Shown in pieces: positions 1 to 9,177 of a DNA stretch of 64,000 bases. The translations under genes were made by a program, and so were the position numbers. Positions within the stretch are counted from its first letter, which is position 1; each line of letters begins with the position of its first letter. This DNA comes from Paralcaligenes ureilyticus. GTDB taxonomy: Bacteria; Pseudomonadota; Gammaproteobacteria; Burkholderiales; Burkholderiaceae_B. Location: assembly GCF_004346225.1 (NCBI RefSeq), contig NZ_SMAJ01000005.1:62001-126000 (forward strand), read 5' to 3'. A model generated the notes under the pieces. The model was not told where the DNA came from, did no database searches, and saw only the letters and a list, made by a program, of their open reading frames with translations.

Positions 1-71
1 TGCCACCCACGAGGGGTGGCGCTACATAATCCTCGGGCTGGTTTCCGTAGCGGCAGCCCTCGTGGCTGCCA
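1..71. repeat. Two REP-like units, inverted pair, inside a reading frame
   Basis: Unit 1 (1-26) is in minus orientation with stem GCCACCC/GGGTGGC. Unit 2 (46-71) is in plus orientation with stem GGCAGCC/GGCTGCC. Both have loop CTCGT instead of the commoner CTTGT. They belong to the 26-nt family seen across the window. Both lie in the open frame of the YgfX-like gene, where unit 2 encodes VAAALVAA of a predicted membrane helix. Confidence 0.85.
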
Positions 72-385
72 TCTCGGCATTTAGGGGAAAACCCTTATTT
101 CGAGGCCAAACGCCGGCGATGCTCGAGTTCGATGGCGCACGCCAATGGGCGCTGGTCAACGCCGCCGCCCGGCGTCCTTTGCAACTGACCCATGCCTGGC
201 CCGCCTTTGCGTGGGTGCGTTTGCGCTTTCGCGCGGCGCTGGCCTCCGGCTCAAAGGAAACGATGCTGGAATTGACTGTCTGGAAGGCCAGTGTTTCGCC
301 CGAAGCGTGGCGCGAACTGCGTGTGCTGCTTGCCAGGCAGGCGACGCTGCCCGAATGGCGCGCTGAAAAGGGAGGGGGGCGATGA
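2..385 (+). CDS. YgfX-like small membrane protein (partial at 5' end)
   Basis: The frame is open to the left window edge, so the true start lies outside, unless translation begins at GTG 62. The visible protein has one hydrophobic helix (YIILGLVSVAAALVAAISAF) followed by a soluble part with W/L-rich beta pattern and the ending WRELRVLLARQ. This resembles the C-terminal half of the YgfX/CptA family, whose genes often lie upstream of rpoE in betaproteobacteria. The stop overlaps the rpoE start (ATGA), so the two are probably co-translated. YgfX in Escherichia coli is a membrane protein linked to cell-shape control; the role here is not known. Two REP-like units fall in the membrane-helix coding part. 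Family assignment is moderate because the N-terminus is missing. Confidence 0.6.
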   Translation, partial: ATHEGWRYIILGLVSVAAALVAAISAFRGKPLFRGQTPAMLEFDGARQWALVNAAARRPLQLTHAWPAFAWVRLRFRAALASGSKETMLELTVWKASVSPEAWRELRVLLARQATLPEWRAEKGGGR

Positions 386-981
386 GCGAGCGCGATGTCG
401 ATGCCGAACTGGTCGATCGCGTGCAGCGTGGCGACAAGCACGCTTTCGATCTGCTGGTTTTAAAGTATCAGCGCAAAATAATGCGCCTGCTTTCGCGCAT
501 GGTGCGTGATTCGTCCGAGGTCGAGGATGTGGCCCAAGAGGCCTTTATCAAGGCCTACCGTGCTTTGCCCCAGTTTCGCGGCGACAGTGCGTTTTACACC
601 TGGCTTTATCGCATAGCCATCAATACCGCGCGCAATTGGCAGGTGGCCAATGGGCGTCGTCCCAGCACTCCCAGTGCAATAGAAACCGAAGATGGTGAAA
701 CTTTTAGTCAAATCGACAACCTAACCGATATCAGTACGCCAGAATCGCAATTGGCAAGCCGTCAGATCGTTGAAACCGTTAACACGGCCATCGACGCTTT
801 GCCTGCGGAGTTGCGTACGGCTATCGTTTTGCGTGAGATAGAAGGCATGAGCTACGAAGATATCGCCCAGAGTATGAACTGCCCCATCGGGACGGTGCGT
901 TCACGCATATTCCGGGCGCGAGAAGCGATTGCGGCCCAATTACGCCCTGTTTTGGGCAACGATGCCGATCATCGCTGGTAA
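382..981 (+). CDS. rpoE: RNA polymerase sigma factor RpoE (sigma-E/AlgU type, ECF)
   Basis: A 199-residue ECF sigma factor. Region 2 is clear (AFDLLVLKYQRKIMRLLSR, then DVAQEAFIKAYRALPQFRG and FYTWLYRIAINTARNW). Region 4 carries the helix-turn-helix (LREIEGMSYEDIAQSMNCP followed by GTVRSRIFRARE). Length and sequence fit RpoE/AlgU, which directs transcription of envelope-stress genes. It heads a cluster with its anti-sigma factor, the anti-sigma regulator and a DegP protease, the classic rpoE-rseA-rseB(mucB)-mucD arrangement. The start at 382 overlaps the upstream stop, indicating translational coupling. Activity is presumably held by the downstream RseA product. Confidence 0.97.
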   Translation: MSERDVDAELVDRVQRGDKHAFDLLVLKYQRKIMRLLSRMVRDSSEVEDVAQEAFIKAYRALPQFRGDSAFYTWLYRIAINTARNWQVANGRRPSTPSAIETEDGETFSQIDNLTDISTPESQLASRQIVETVNTAIDALPAELRTAIVLREIEGMSYEDIAQSMNCPIGTVRSRIFRAREAIAAQLRPVLGNDADHRW

Positions 982-991
982 GGAGACTCCT

Positions 992-1501
992 ATGCAAGTA
1001 GCGGCTAAACCCGGACACGACCCTGACTCAGTTACGCTGGAGTCGTCGGTTTCCGTCTGGATGGACGGTGAAGGCGATGCACTTTGCCCTGAGGGCCTTG
1101 ATTCTCCTGCCGGACGGCAAATATGGGATACCTACCATTTGGTGGGCGATGTATTGCGCAACGGCGATCTTGCCTTGCACCCCTCCGATCTTTTCCTGGC
1201 GAGACTTTCCCAGGCGATAGAAGCCGAGCCGCCCATTGTGGCACCCATGCGGCACCGGCTGTCTTCGGTGCGCCTGGGCTTATCGGGTCTGGCGGTGGCG
1301 GCGGCGGTGGTTTCGGTTGCCTGGGTGGCGCTGCCTTATTTCTCCGGGGGCACTGCCGGATCGAATCCGGGCGCGACGGCCACTCAGGTGGTGGCCAGCG
1401 CCGACGATCCGGGTTTGCGCGATTATCTTGATGCGCATCGCCAGATAGCGGGCATCAGCCCGGTGCGGCAGGTGTCTTTCGACGCCGGAGATCAACGCTA
1501 A
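992..1501 (+). CDS. rseA: Sigma-E anti-sigma factor RseA/MucA-type
   Basis: ATG 992 is chosen because AAGGAGA lies just upstream; an in-frame start at 929 would overlap rpoE. The 169-residue product has a cytosolic N-terminal part with the RseA signature region (SVSVWMDGE, then WDTYHLVGDVLR, about residues 20-58), one transmembrane helix (LGLSGLAVAAAVVSVAWVAL, about 93-112) and a periplasmic tail. RseA family members bind sigma-E at the inner membrane and are destroyed by regulated proteolysis under envelope stress. The stop overlaps the next start (TAATG), coupling it to rseB. Confidence 0.9.
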   Translation: MQVAAKPGHDPDSVTLESSVSVWMDGEGDALCPEGLDSPAGRQIWDTYHLVGDVLRNGDLALHPSDLFLARLSQAIEAEPPIVAPMRHRLSSVRLGLSGLAVAAAVVSVAWVALPYFSGGTAGSNPGATATQVVASADDPGLRDYLDAHRQIAGISPVRQVSFDAGDQR

Positions 1502-2553
1502 TGGGTGCATTGGCCGCTCCTTCCCCCGGCGCCGGACGCTTGTACGGGTCGCGCGTCGGCGGTCTGGCGGCGGTTCTGTGTATGGCGGCAGCCTGCGTGC
1601 TGGCCGCGCCGGCATGGGCGGCGGAAGATTCGCCTCAGGCGGTTCCCGATCCCCTTGTAGCGCTGTTGCAAGAAATCCAGACGGCGGCTCGTCAGAGCAA
1701 TTATTCGGGTGTGTTTACCTACCAGCAGGGCCCGGTCATGCAGTCGACCCGGGTCGTACACCGGATGGATGGGACCGGCGAGCGCGAGCTGCTCGAAATG
1801 CTCGATGGCGCGCCGCGCGAGTTCGTCAGGCATAACAACGCCGTTCAGTGTCTTATTCCCGAGAAAAAAACCATAGTGCTGCAGCGCGGGCGTGGTGATC
1901 GTTTTCCCGCTCTGCTGCTGGGCGACGGCAAGAGCATTCCCGCGCATTATGCGATCAAGAAGGGCAGGGTTCCCAGCCGTGTTGCGGGGCGAGAGTGTAC
2001 GGTCATCGAGCTTAATCCGCGCGATGCTCATCGCTACGGCTACCGTTTCTGTGCCGATGTCGCCACTCATTTGCTGCTCAAGGCCCAAACCTTGGGGCTG
2101 CACCGCGAAGTGGTCGATCAGATTTCATTCACGTCTTTGCACATGGATGACACTATTTCAGACGAGCAATTGGATCCCCATTGGAAAACGGACGGTTGGC
2201 GGGTGCTTGAATCCCCTATGGCGCCCATCGATCTGGCCAAAATGGGGTGGCAGATTCCTGCTCCGGCCGGCTTCGAGACCATTACTCAGGTTTCGCGGTC
2301 CATGAATGCGGGCAGGAAGGTAAGCCAGCTGGTTTTGTCGGATGGTTTGGCGGCTATTTCAGTCTTTATAGAGCCGACAGACCGTACGCGCAAAACGGCC
2401 CCTCTTACGGGGGCCGTACACAAGGGGGCGATGAATATTTTTGGTGCGAAAATCGGCGACTACCGGCTCACCGCCATAGGCGAAGTGCCGGCAGCCACGC
2501 TGCGCGACATTGCGCAGCATGCCCAATACGCGCCGTTGATCGCTCCCCGGTAA
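1501..2553 (+). CDS. rseB: Sigma-E regulatory protein RseB/MucB
   Basis: A 350-residue protein with an N-terminal signal sequence (hydrophobic stretch ending APAWAAED near residue 40), so periplasmic. The body matches the MucB/RseB fold family, with features such as LLQEIQTAARQSNYSGVF near the start, RVVHRMDGTGERE, and the C-terminal SDGLAAISVFIEP segment. RseB binds the periplasmic part of RseA, protects it from cleavage and senses lipoprotein or LPS-related signals. Its start overlaps the rseA stop by one base. The gap to degP is 25 bp, so the four genes look like one operon. Confidence 0.93.
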   Translation: MGALAAPSPGAGRLYGSRVGGLAAVLCMAAACVLAAPAWAAEDSPQAVPDPLVALLQEIQTAARQSNYSGVFTYQQGPVMQSTRVVHRMDGTGERELLEMLDGAPREFVRHNNAVQCLIPEKKTIVLQRGRGDRFPALLLGDGKSIPAHYAIKKGRVPSRVAGRECTVIELNPRDAHRYGYRFCADVATHLLLKAQTLGLHREVVDQISFTSLHMDDTISDEQLDPHWKTDGWRVLESPMAPIDLAKMGWQIPAPAGFETITQVSRSMNAGRKVSQLVLSDGLAAISVFIEPTDRTRKTAPLTGAVHKGAMNIFGAKIGDYRLTAIGEVPAATLRDIAQHAQYAPLIAPR

Positions 2554-2578
2554 TTTCAGATACTGTCAAAGGAGTTCT

Positions 2579-4078
2579 ATGATGTTTTCAACACATGCAG
2601 CCGATAGCAAAATTAGACGAATCATGGCTACGGCATCGGTGAGCGCGTTGCTTGCGTTTTCCGCCGTGGGTGGTGCGCATGCGCAGAGTCCGGCGGCAAC
2701 GCTGGCCCTGCCCGACTTTACCGCTGTGGTCGCCAGGACAGAAGGTTCGGTGGTCAATATCCGCACCACCGAAGCCGTGCCTGTGCGCGCCCAGGGTATG
2801 GGTCCCAACAGCAACGATCCCTACGATATGTTCCGCTGGTTCTTCGGCCCCGACTTCCAGATGCCGGGTCAGCCTAGCCAGCCTGGTCAGCGCCGTCGCG
2901 CGCCTGCACCGTCTTCGCCCAGCCCGAAAGAGCACACAGTGCCTCGCGGCGTCGGTTCCGGTTTCTTTATATCGTCCGATGGTTACATTTTGACCAATAA
3001 CCATGTGGTGGCCGATTCCAATGGCATCTTCGTCACCCTGACCAATGGCAAAGAATACAAGGCCAAGGTTATTGGCACCGATCCGCGCACCGATGTTGCG
3101 CTGATCAAAATCGACATCAAGGGGATGACGCCTATTCCCATTGGTGACTCCAATCAGATAAAAAAAGGTCAATGGGTCTTGGCTATTGGCTCGCCTTTTG
3201 GGCTCGATTCAACGGTGACGGCGGGCATTATCAGCGCCATTAATCGCGATACGGGCGACTACCTGCCGTTTATTCAGACCGATGTTGCCGTCAATCCTGG
3301 TAATTCGGGTGGGCCGCTCATCAATCTGGCCGGCCAGGTCATAGGTATCAACTCGCAGATTATTTCTCAGAGCGGCGGCTTTATGGGTATTTCCCTGGCC
3401 ATTCCGATCGACGAAGTGATGCGTGTGGTTGACCAGCTTAAAGCCAGTGGCAAGGTGACCCGCGGCCGTATCGGGGTGCAGATTGGCCAGGTGTCTGACG
3501 ACGTGGCCAAGGCCATCGGTCTTCCCAAGGCTCAAGGCGCCATGGTCAGCAACGTTGAAAGCGGTGCTCCTGCCGCAGCGGCCGGTATCAAGGCGGGCGA
3601 TGTGATCACCAAGTTCAACGGTAAATCGATTGCCCACTGGACCGATCTGCCACGCATTGTTGGCGCTACCAAGCCCGGTACCGAGGTGCCCATGGAAGTC
3701 TGGCGCAAAGGTAAGATGGTGACGCTCCACGTCAAGGTGGCCGAACTGAAGGCGACGGCGGCCAAGAAGGCGGCCGAACCGAAGGCGCCCAAGGAAATTC
3801 CGACTGACTCGCTGGGCCTGAAGGTGACCGAAGTCCCTGCCGAAGTGCACAGCAAAGACAAGTTCAGCGGCGGCGTGCAGGTCACCGAAGTGGGCGAGCC
3901 CGCTGCTACGGCCGGCATTAATGTGGGCGACGTGATCCTGACGGTCAACGATGTGGATATCACCGGTCCCGAGCAGTTTGCCAAGCTGGTTTCGCAACTG
4001 AGCACGTCTCGGGCGGCGGCGCTGCTGGTTTTGCGTGGCGATCAAACTCAGTGGGTTACGATTACACCCGGAAAATAA
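2579..4078 (+). CDS. degP: Periplasmic serine endoprotease DegP/MucD (HtrA family)
   Basis: A 499-residue HtrA protease. A signal peptide ends near GGAHAQ (about residue 36). The catalytic triad is visible as His142 (LTNNHVVAD), Asp172 (RTDVALIKI) and Ser243 (GNSGGPL). Two PDZ domains follow, at about 285-380 and 405-490. DegP-type proteases degrade or refold misfolded envelope proteins, and in this context the protein is the effector or feedback arm of the sigma-E system. AAAGGAG lies just before the tandem ATGATG start. An intrinsic terminator follows 38 bp after the stop. Confidence 0.96.
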   Translation: MMFSTHAADSKIRRIMATASVSALLAFSAVGGAHAQSPAATLALPDFTAVVARTEGSVVNIRTTEAVPVRAQGMGPNSNDPYDMFRWFFGPDFQMPGQPSQPGQRRRAPAPSSPSPKEHTVPRGVGSGFFISSDGYILTNNHVVADSNGIFVTLTNGKEYKAKVIGTDPRTDVALIKIDIKGMTPIPIGDSNQIKKGQWVLAIGSPFGLDSTVTAGIISAINRDTGDYLPFIQTDVAVNPGNSGGPLINLAGQVIGINSQIISQSGGFMGISLAIPIDEVMRVVDQLKASGKVTRGRIGVQIGQVSDDVAKAIGLPKAQGAMVSNVESGAPAAAAGIKAGDVITKFNGKSIAHWTDLPRIVGATKPGTEVPMEVWRKGKMVTLHVKVAELKATAAKKAAEPKAPKEIPTDSLGLKVTEVPAEVHSKDKFSGGVQVTEVGEPAATAGINVGDVILTVNDVDITGPEQFAKLVSQLSTSRAAALLVLRGDQTQWVTITPGK

Positions 4079-4115
4079 TCCGTAGAAACCGTTAAAATGC
4101 CACGATAGCCGCAAG

Positions 4116-4142
4116 GGAGCGCAACTATGCGCTCCTTTTTTT
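4116..4142 (+). terminator. Rho-independent terminator after degP
   Basis: Perfect 8-bp stem GGAGCGCA/TGCGCTCC (4116-4123 and 4128-4135), loop ACTA, followed by seven T. It separates the sigma-E operon from the lepA-lepB-rnc-era-recO operon. Confidence 0.92.
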
Positions 4143-4190
4143 GTCTTGGCACAACTCATTTATTCCGCGCTATGCGGCTTTGTCTGGTGT

Positions 4191-5984
4191 ATGGATCATA
4201 TCCGCAACTTTTCTATTATTGCCCACATCGACCATGGCAAGTCGACCCTGGCTGATCGCCTGATTCACCGTTGCGGAGGCTTGGCCGATCGCGAAATGTC
4301 ATCCCAAGTGCTTGATTCCATGGAGATCGAGCGTGAGCGCGGGATCACCATCAAGGCGCAGACGGCCGCGCTGCGTTACCTGGCGCAAGATGGCAGTACC
4401 TACGAGCTGAATCTGATCGACACCCCGGGGCACGTGGACTTTTCCTACGAAGTCAGCCGCTCCTTGTCGGCGTGCGAGGGGGCTTTGCTGGTGGTCGATG
4501 CCTCGCAAGGCGTCGAAGCCCAGACTGTCGCAAACTGTTACACGGCGATTGAGCTGGGTGTCGAGGTGATCCCGGTGCTCAATAAAATGGATCTGCCCTC
4601 GGCCGATCCCGATGGCGCGCGCCAGGAAATCGAGGACATTATCGGCATTGATGCTTCCGAAGCCGTTTTGGCCAGCGCCAAGACGGGCGTGGGTATCGAC
4701 GAGATTCTCGAACAGATCGTCGCGCGCGTGCCGGCGCCCGCCGGAGACCCGGCCCAGCCTCTGCAGGCCCTGATTATCGATTCGTGGTTCGATAATTACG
4801 TGGGTGTGGTGATGCTGGTGCGTATTGTCAATGGCGTACTCAAACCCAAGGACAAGGTGTTGCTGATGGCCAGCGGCGCTACCCATTTGTGCGAGCAGGT
4901 CGGCGTCTTTACGCCCAAGTCCGAAACGCGCAAAGAACTGTCGGCCGGCGGCGTGGGTTTTGTCATTGCCGGAATCAAAGAGCTCGAACACGCCAAGGTC
5001 GGCGACACGCTGACGCTGGCCGGGCGCCCCGCCAGTGCCGCGTTGCCGGGTTTTAAAGAGGTCAAGCCCCAAGTGTTTGCGGGGCTTTATCCGGTCGAAA
5101 GCAGCGAATACGATCAGTTGCGCGATTCGCTCGAGAAGTTGAAGCTGAACGATTCGTCGCTTATGTACGAGCCTGAAGTGTCGCAGGCGCTTGGGTTTGG
5201 TTTTCGCTGCGGCTTCCTGGGCCTGCTGCACATGGAAATTGTGCAGGAACGCCTGGAGCGCGAGTTCGACATGGACATCATCACCACCGCGCCCACGGTG
5301 GTCTACGAGGTCGAGCAGCGCGATGGCTCGGTTGCCCTTATCGAAAGCCCTTCGCGCATGCCCGAGGTGGGCAATGTGGTCGAGATACGCGAGCCTGTCG
5401 TGACAGTGACCTTGTTCATGCCGCAAGAGTATGTGGGGTCGGTCATGACGCTTTGTACGGTCAAGCGGGGCAATCAGATCAATATGTCGTATCACGGCCG
5501 GCAGGTGCATTTGGTCTACGAAATTCCCCTGGCCGAAATCGTGCTCGACTTCTTCGACAAGCTTAAGTCCGTGTCTCGCGGCTATGCGTCGATGGATTAT
5601 GAATTCAAAGAGTACCGTGCGGCCGATGTGGTGCGTGTCGATCTGGTGATCAACGGTGACCGGGTCGATGCGCTTTCCATGATTGTGCACCGCTCCAACG
5701 CGCGTTACCGCGGGCGCGAGGTGGTCTCCAAAATGCGCAGCCTGATACCGCGCCAGATGTTCGACATTGCCATCCAGGCGGCTATCGGCGCCGAAGTCAT
5801 TGCCCGGGAAAACGTCAAGGCCTTGCGCAAAAATGTGTTGGCCAAGTGTTACGGAGGCGATATCAGCCGCAAGAAGAAATTGCTCGAGAAACAGAAAGCG
5901 GGCAAGAAACGCATGAAACAGGTCGGCAACGTCGAGATTCCGCAGGAAGCGTTCCTGGCTATTTTGCAGGTCGAAGACAAGTAG
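4191..5984 (+). CDS. lepA: Elongation factor 4 (LepA), ribosome back-translocase GTPase
   Basis: The start is set at ATG 4191 ([18 protein letters not shown]), giving 597 residues, the usual LepA length; an upstream in-frame extension is not family-like. GTPase motifs are AHIDHGKST (G1), DTPGHVDF (G3) and NKMD (G4). Domain II and the EF-G-like domains follow. The C-terminus is lysine-rich ([20 protein letters not shown]), typical of LepA. EF4 binds stalled ribosomes and affects initiation and back-translocation. It heads the cluster with lepB 20 bp downstream, a widely conserved order. Confidence 0.97.
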   Translation: MDHIRNFSIIAHIDHGKSTLADRLIHRCGGLADREMSSQVLDSMEIERERGITIKAQTAALRYLAQDGSTYELNLIDTPGHVDFSYEVSRSLSACEGALLVVDASQGVEAQTVANCYTAIELGVEVIPVLNKMDLPSADPDGARQEIEDIIGIDASEAVLASAKTGVGIDEILEQIVARVPAPAGDPAQPLQALIIDSWFDNYVGVVMLVRIVNGVLKPKDKVLLMASGATHLCEQVGVFTPKSETRKELSAGGVGFVIAGIKELEHAKVGDTLTLAGRPASAALPGFKEVKPQVFAGLYPVESSEYDQLRDSLEKLKLNDSSLMYEPEVSQALGFGFRCGFLGLLHMEIVQERLEREFDMDIITTAPTVVYEVEQRDGSVALIESPSRMPEVGNVVEIREPVVTVTLFMPQEYVGSVMTLCTVKRGNQINMSYHGRQVHLVYEIPLAEIVLDFFDKLKSVSRGYASMDYEFKEYRAADVVRVDLVINGDRVDALSMIVHRSNARYRGREVVSKMRSLIPRQMFDIAIQAAIGAEVIARENVKALRKNVLAKCYGGDISRKKKLLEKQKAGKKRMKQVGNVEIPQEAFLAILQVEDK

Positions 5985-6004
5985 GCACTTACAACGAGGA
6001 AGGT

Positions 6005-6901
6005 ATGTTTGGCATGAGCTGGGATTTTGCGCTGATTTTATTTGTGCTGCTGGTGGTTACCGGCCTGGTGTGGTGTCTGGATTATTTCGTTTTGCGAGCG
6101 CGCCGGCGTGCGCGGGCGCAGGCGGCCATGGTTAATGCCGATTACGGGCTGGCGGGCGTCGATGCCCAGGAAGCTGCGCGCTTGCGTCAGGAGGCTTACG
6201 ACAGGGCCAATAGCACTCCGTGGTTTATCGAGTACTGCGTCAGTTTTTTTCCGGTCATTCTCTTTGTGTTCGTCTTGCGCTCGTTTGTCATCGAGCCGTT
6301 CCGGATCCCATCGGGATCCATGCTGCCCACGCTGCAAAACGGCGACCTGATCCTGGTGAACAAGTTTCAGTACGGCATACGTCTGCCCATTATCGACAAG
6401 AAAATCATCAGCATAGGCACGCCGTCGCGTGGCGACGTGATGGTTTTTCGCTATCCGGTCGACCCCAGCGTCGATTACATCAAGCGTGTAGTGGGTTTGC
6501 CTGGCGACGTGGTGTTGTACCAGAACAAAACATTGTCCATCAACGGCCATGAAGTCGCCCATGTGCGCGCGGGCGATTATTTTGAACCGGATCGTTCCGC
6601 CTATGTGGGGCGTTACACCGAACAACTGGGGACGGTCGAGCACAGTATTTTGTTAAATAAGGAAGCGCCCCAAGACTTTATGCCTATTTCAGATTATCCT
6701 TACCGCAACAATTGCGAATATTTCAGCAATGGCGTGCGTTGTACGGTGCCCCCGAAGCATTATTTCATGATGGGCGATAACCGCGACAATAGCCTGGATA
6801 GTCGTTATTGGGGTTTTGTGCCGGATCAGAATATTGTGGGACGCGCCTTTTTCATCTGGATGAATTTCAGCGAGCCCAGCCGCATAGGCCGGTTCCACTA
6901 A
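6005..6901 (+). CDS. lepB: Signal peptidase I (LepB)
   Basis: Leader peptidase of the inner membrane that cleaves Sec and Tat signal peptides. Two membrane segments are visible (about 8-28 and 78-95). The catalytic dyad is Ser105 ([10 protein letters not shown]) and Lys160 ([12 protein letters not shown]), numbered from ATG 6005. The C-terminal box [18 protein letters not shown] is intact. GAGGA at 5996-6000 favours ATG 6005, but ATG 6014 (MSWDFALIL) is also possible and changes only three residues. Its stop overlaps the rnc start (TAATG). Confidence 0.96.
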   Translation: MFGMSWDFALILFVLLVVTGLVWCLDYFVLRARRRARAQAAMVNADYGLAGVDAQEAARLRQEAYDRANSTPWFIEYCVSFFPVILFVFVLRSFVIEPFRIPSGSMLPTLQNGDLILVNKFQYGIRLPIIDKKIISIGTPSRGDVMVFRYPVDPSVDYIKRVVGLPGDVVLYQNKTLSINGHEVAHVRAGDYFEPDRSAYVGRYTEQLGTVEHSILLNKEAPQDFMPISDYPYRNNCEYFSNGVRCTVPPKHYFMMGDNRDNSLDSRYWGFVPDQNIVGRAFFIWMNFSEPSRIGRFH

Positions 6902-7662
6902 TGACTAGCCTTGCTTCCCTTGAGTCCGCCCTGGACTATCAGTTTCGCGATGGCGCCCTGCTCGAGCAGGCCGTAACGCATCGCAGCCATAGTGCGCACC
7001 ATAACGAACGCCTCGAGTTTCTGGGTGATTCGGTGCTTAATTTCGTAGTGGCTGCGCTTTTGTTCAAACGCTTCAGCAAAATCGACGAAGGCGATTTATC
7101 GCGTTCGCGCGCCAATCTGGTCAAGCAGTCGTCCCTGGCCGACATCGCTCAAAGGCTCAGCTTGTCGCAATACCTGCGCCTGGGCGAAGGCGAGCTCAAA
7201 AGCGGCGGGTTTCGCCGCCCGTCGATTCTGGCCGATGCGGTCGAGGCCATCTTCGGCGCCGTGTTTCTCGATTCGGGATTCGAATCGGCCCAGAAGGTCA
7301 TTGCACGCCAATATGCGCCCATACTGGTCAATATTGACCCCAAAACGCTAGGCAAAGATCCCAAAACCTTGCTGCAGGAATTGCTGCAGGGGCGCAAGAT
7401 CGCCTTGCCGGTATATACCGTCATTGCGACGCACGGCGCGGCGCATAATCAATTGTTCGAAGTGGAGTGCAGCATCGCCAAGCTTGAGATCACTGTAACT
7501 GCGGGCGGAGCCAGCCGGCGGGCGGCCGAGCAGGCTGCCGCTACCCTGGCTATTGCGGCGGTCGAAGCGCTGGCTCCGCCCAAGGGTTCCCGCGGCGGGG
7601 CGCGGGCGCGCAAATCGACGCAATTGTCCTTACCGGTGGCTGTGCCCCAAGAGACCCAATGA
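6901..7662 (+). CDS. rnc: Ribonuclease III
   Basis: A 253-residue dsRNA endonuclease that processes rRNA precursors and structured mRNAs. The signature [12 protein letters not shown] lies near residue 35, with catalytic Glu39 and Asp43. The second acidic cluster is in [16 protein letters not shown] (about 113-128). A dsRNA-binding domain occupies about 155-230 ([10 protein letters not shown] to [10 protein letters not shown]), followed by a basic tail. ATG 6901 overlaps the lepB stop and its own stop overlaps era (ATGA), so the genes are translationally coupled. Confidence 0.97.
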   Translation: MTSLASLESALDYQFRDGALLEQAVTHRSHSAHHNERLEFLGDSVLNFVVAALLFKRFSKIDEGDLSRSRANLVKQSSLADIAQRLSLSQYLRLGEGELKSGGFRRPSILADAVEAIFGAVFLDSGFESAQKVIARQYAPILVNIDPKTLGKDPKTLLQELLQGRKIALPVYTVIATHGAAHNQLFEVECSIAKLEITVTAGGASRRAAEQAAATLAIAAVEALAPPKGSRGGARARKSTQLSLPVAVPQETQ

Positions 7663-8546
7663 GCGATGCTTTCCGCTGTGGTTTTATTGCGTTTGTGGGC
7701 CGGCCCAATGTCGGCAAATCGACGCTGACCAATGCGCTGATCGGCAGCAAGATTTCGATTGTGTCGCGCAAGGCGCAGACCACGCGCCATCGTATTCACG
7801 GCGTGTTGACGCGCGACCATGAGCAATTTGTATTTGTGGATACGCCGGGTTTTCAAACACGCCACGGCGGCGCCATGAACCGCATGATGAATCGCGTGGT
7901 GACGCAGGCGCTGGCGGAAGTGGATGTCGTTGTGCACGTGGTGGAGGCCGGCAAATGGTCTTCGGGCGATGCGCAGCTGCTACCCCTGCTGCCCAAGGGT
8001 GGGCAGACCATTCTGGCCATCAACAAGGTCGACGCGCTGAAAGATAAAAATGCGATGTTCGCCTACGTGGGCAAGATCATGGCGCAATTTCCCTATGCCG
8101 CTGTGGTGCCCGTCAGTGCTTTGCGTGGGGTCCAGCTTGAGAATCTGCTGACCGAAATTGGCAGCCGCCTGCCCGAGGGCGAAGCCATGTTCGAAGCCGA
8201 TACCTTGACGGACCGGCCGATGCGTTTTATTGCCGCCGAGCTGGTGCGTGAAAAGATTTTCCGCTTGGTGGGCGATGAACTGCCCTACGGCTGCACGGTG
8301 GTAATAGAACAATGGGAAGAAACCGACAAGGGTGCGCGGATAGCGGCCTGTGTGATCGTTGAGCGCGAAAGCCACAGGCCTATATTGCTGGGAACGGGCG
8401 GTGCGCACATGAAAAGAATTGCCTCCGAAGCGCGCCACGATATGGCCGAGCTGTTGGACAAGCCGGTGCATCTGGAGGTGTACATCAAGGTGCGCAAGGG
8501 GTGGTCGGATCGCGAAGGGGCCCTGCGCGATTTAGGGTATGAGTAG
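7659..8546 (+). CDS. era: GTPase Era, 30S ribosome assembly factor
   Basis: A 295-residue two-domain protein. GTPase motifs are GRPNVGKST (G1), DTPGF (G3) and NKVD (G4). A C-terminal KH domain carries the [18 protein letters not shown]-binding loop. Era binds the 3' end of 16S rRNA and checks 30S maturation, and next to rnc it forms the usual rRNA-maturation pair. It overlaps rnc by 4 bp and recO by 8 bp. Confidence 0.97.
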   Translation: MSDAFRCGFIAFVGRPNVGKSTLTNALIGSKISIVSRKAQTTRHRIHGVLTRDHEQFVFVDTPGFQTRHGGAMNRMMNRVVTQALAEVDVVVHVVEAGKWSSGDAQLLPLLPKGGQTILAINKVDALKDKNAMFAYVGKIMAQFPYAAVVPVSALRGVQLENLLTEIGSRLPEGEAMFEADTLTDRPMRFIAAELVREKIFRLVGDELPYGCTVVIEQWEETDKGARIAACVIVERESHRPILLGTGGAHMKRIASEARHDMAELLDKPVHLEVYIKVRKGWSDREGALRDLGYE

Positions 8547-9126
8547 ACGCGGACAGCGCGTCCACGAGGCGCGTGGCTATCAGCTGCACGCGGCGCCCTG
8601 GCGCGAAACGTCGCTGATCGTTCAAGCTTTTACACGCGAATACGGTAATGTAGCGCTGGTAGCGAAGGGGGCCAAAAGGCCTTATTCGACTCTGCGCCCT
8701 GTCTTGTCCATGTTTCAGCCGCTCGAGCTGTCGTGGAGCGGCGCGGGCGAGGTCAAGACGCTGACGCGCGCCGAGTGTGCCGGAGTCTGGCCTTTGGCGG
8801 GCCGTGCTTATATGTCGGCGTGGTATATGAATGAATTGCTGCTGCGCTTGCTGCCGCGTGAAGATCCGCATGCAGTGCTGTTCGATGCCTACGACGCCGC
8901 CTTGGCGCAATTGGCGCAAGGGTCGTCGGCGGCCGGCGCGCTGCGGCGTTTCGAATGGATACTGTTGACTGAAACCGGTTATGGGGTGGAGCAGCCTGTT
9001 CCCGATTTTGACGATGCGCGTGCGGAGCCGGATTTGCGTGCCTCTTTGCGCGAGCGGCTCGATGAGCAATTGGCGGGGCGTCCGTTGTTGACGCGCAAAG
9101 TCCTGATGGAGCTGCAACGGTATTGA
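8539..9126 (+). CDS. recO: DNA repair protein RecO, unusually short
   Basis: RecO mediates RecA loading and strand annealing in the RecFOR pathway. The N-terminal OB-fold is clear (residues 10-85, RGYQLHAAPWRETSLIVQAF, then VALVAKGAKRP). The helical part is present (YMNELLLRLLPREDPH and LFDAYDAAL). The usual C-terminal motif GRPLLTRKVLMELQRY is kept. The protein is only 195 residues while RecO is normally about 230-250. The missing part lies between residues about 153 and 165, where the zinc-binding or linker segment usually sits, which suggests an internal deletion rather than truncation. It overlaps era by 8 bp. The stop TGA lies in the same frame as the downstream PIN gene. Confidence 0.88.
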   Translation: MSRRGQRVHEARGYQLHAAPWRETSLIVQAFTREYGNVALVAKGAKRPYSTLRPVLSMFQPLELSWSGAGEVKTLTRAECAGVWPLAGRAYMSAWYMNELLLRLLPREDPHAVLFDAYDAALAQLAQGSSAAGALRRFEWILLTETGYGVEQPVPDFDDARAEPDLRASLRERLDEQLAGRPLLTRKVLMELQRY

Positions 9127-9177
9127 TGGCGCAGTGGGCGGGCCGTGTGGGTGGCGCAGGTTTCAAGGAGCGAAGGG

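Noticed and set aside
4299-5690. A 463-codon frame antisense to lepA
   Set aside because: A shadow of the codon bias of lepA; composition (His-rich) is typical of antisense frames.
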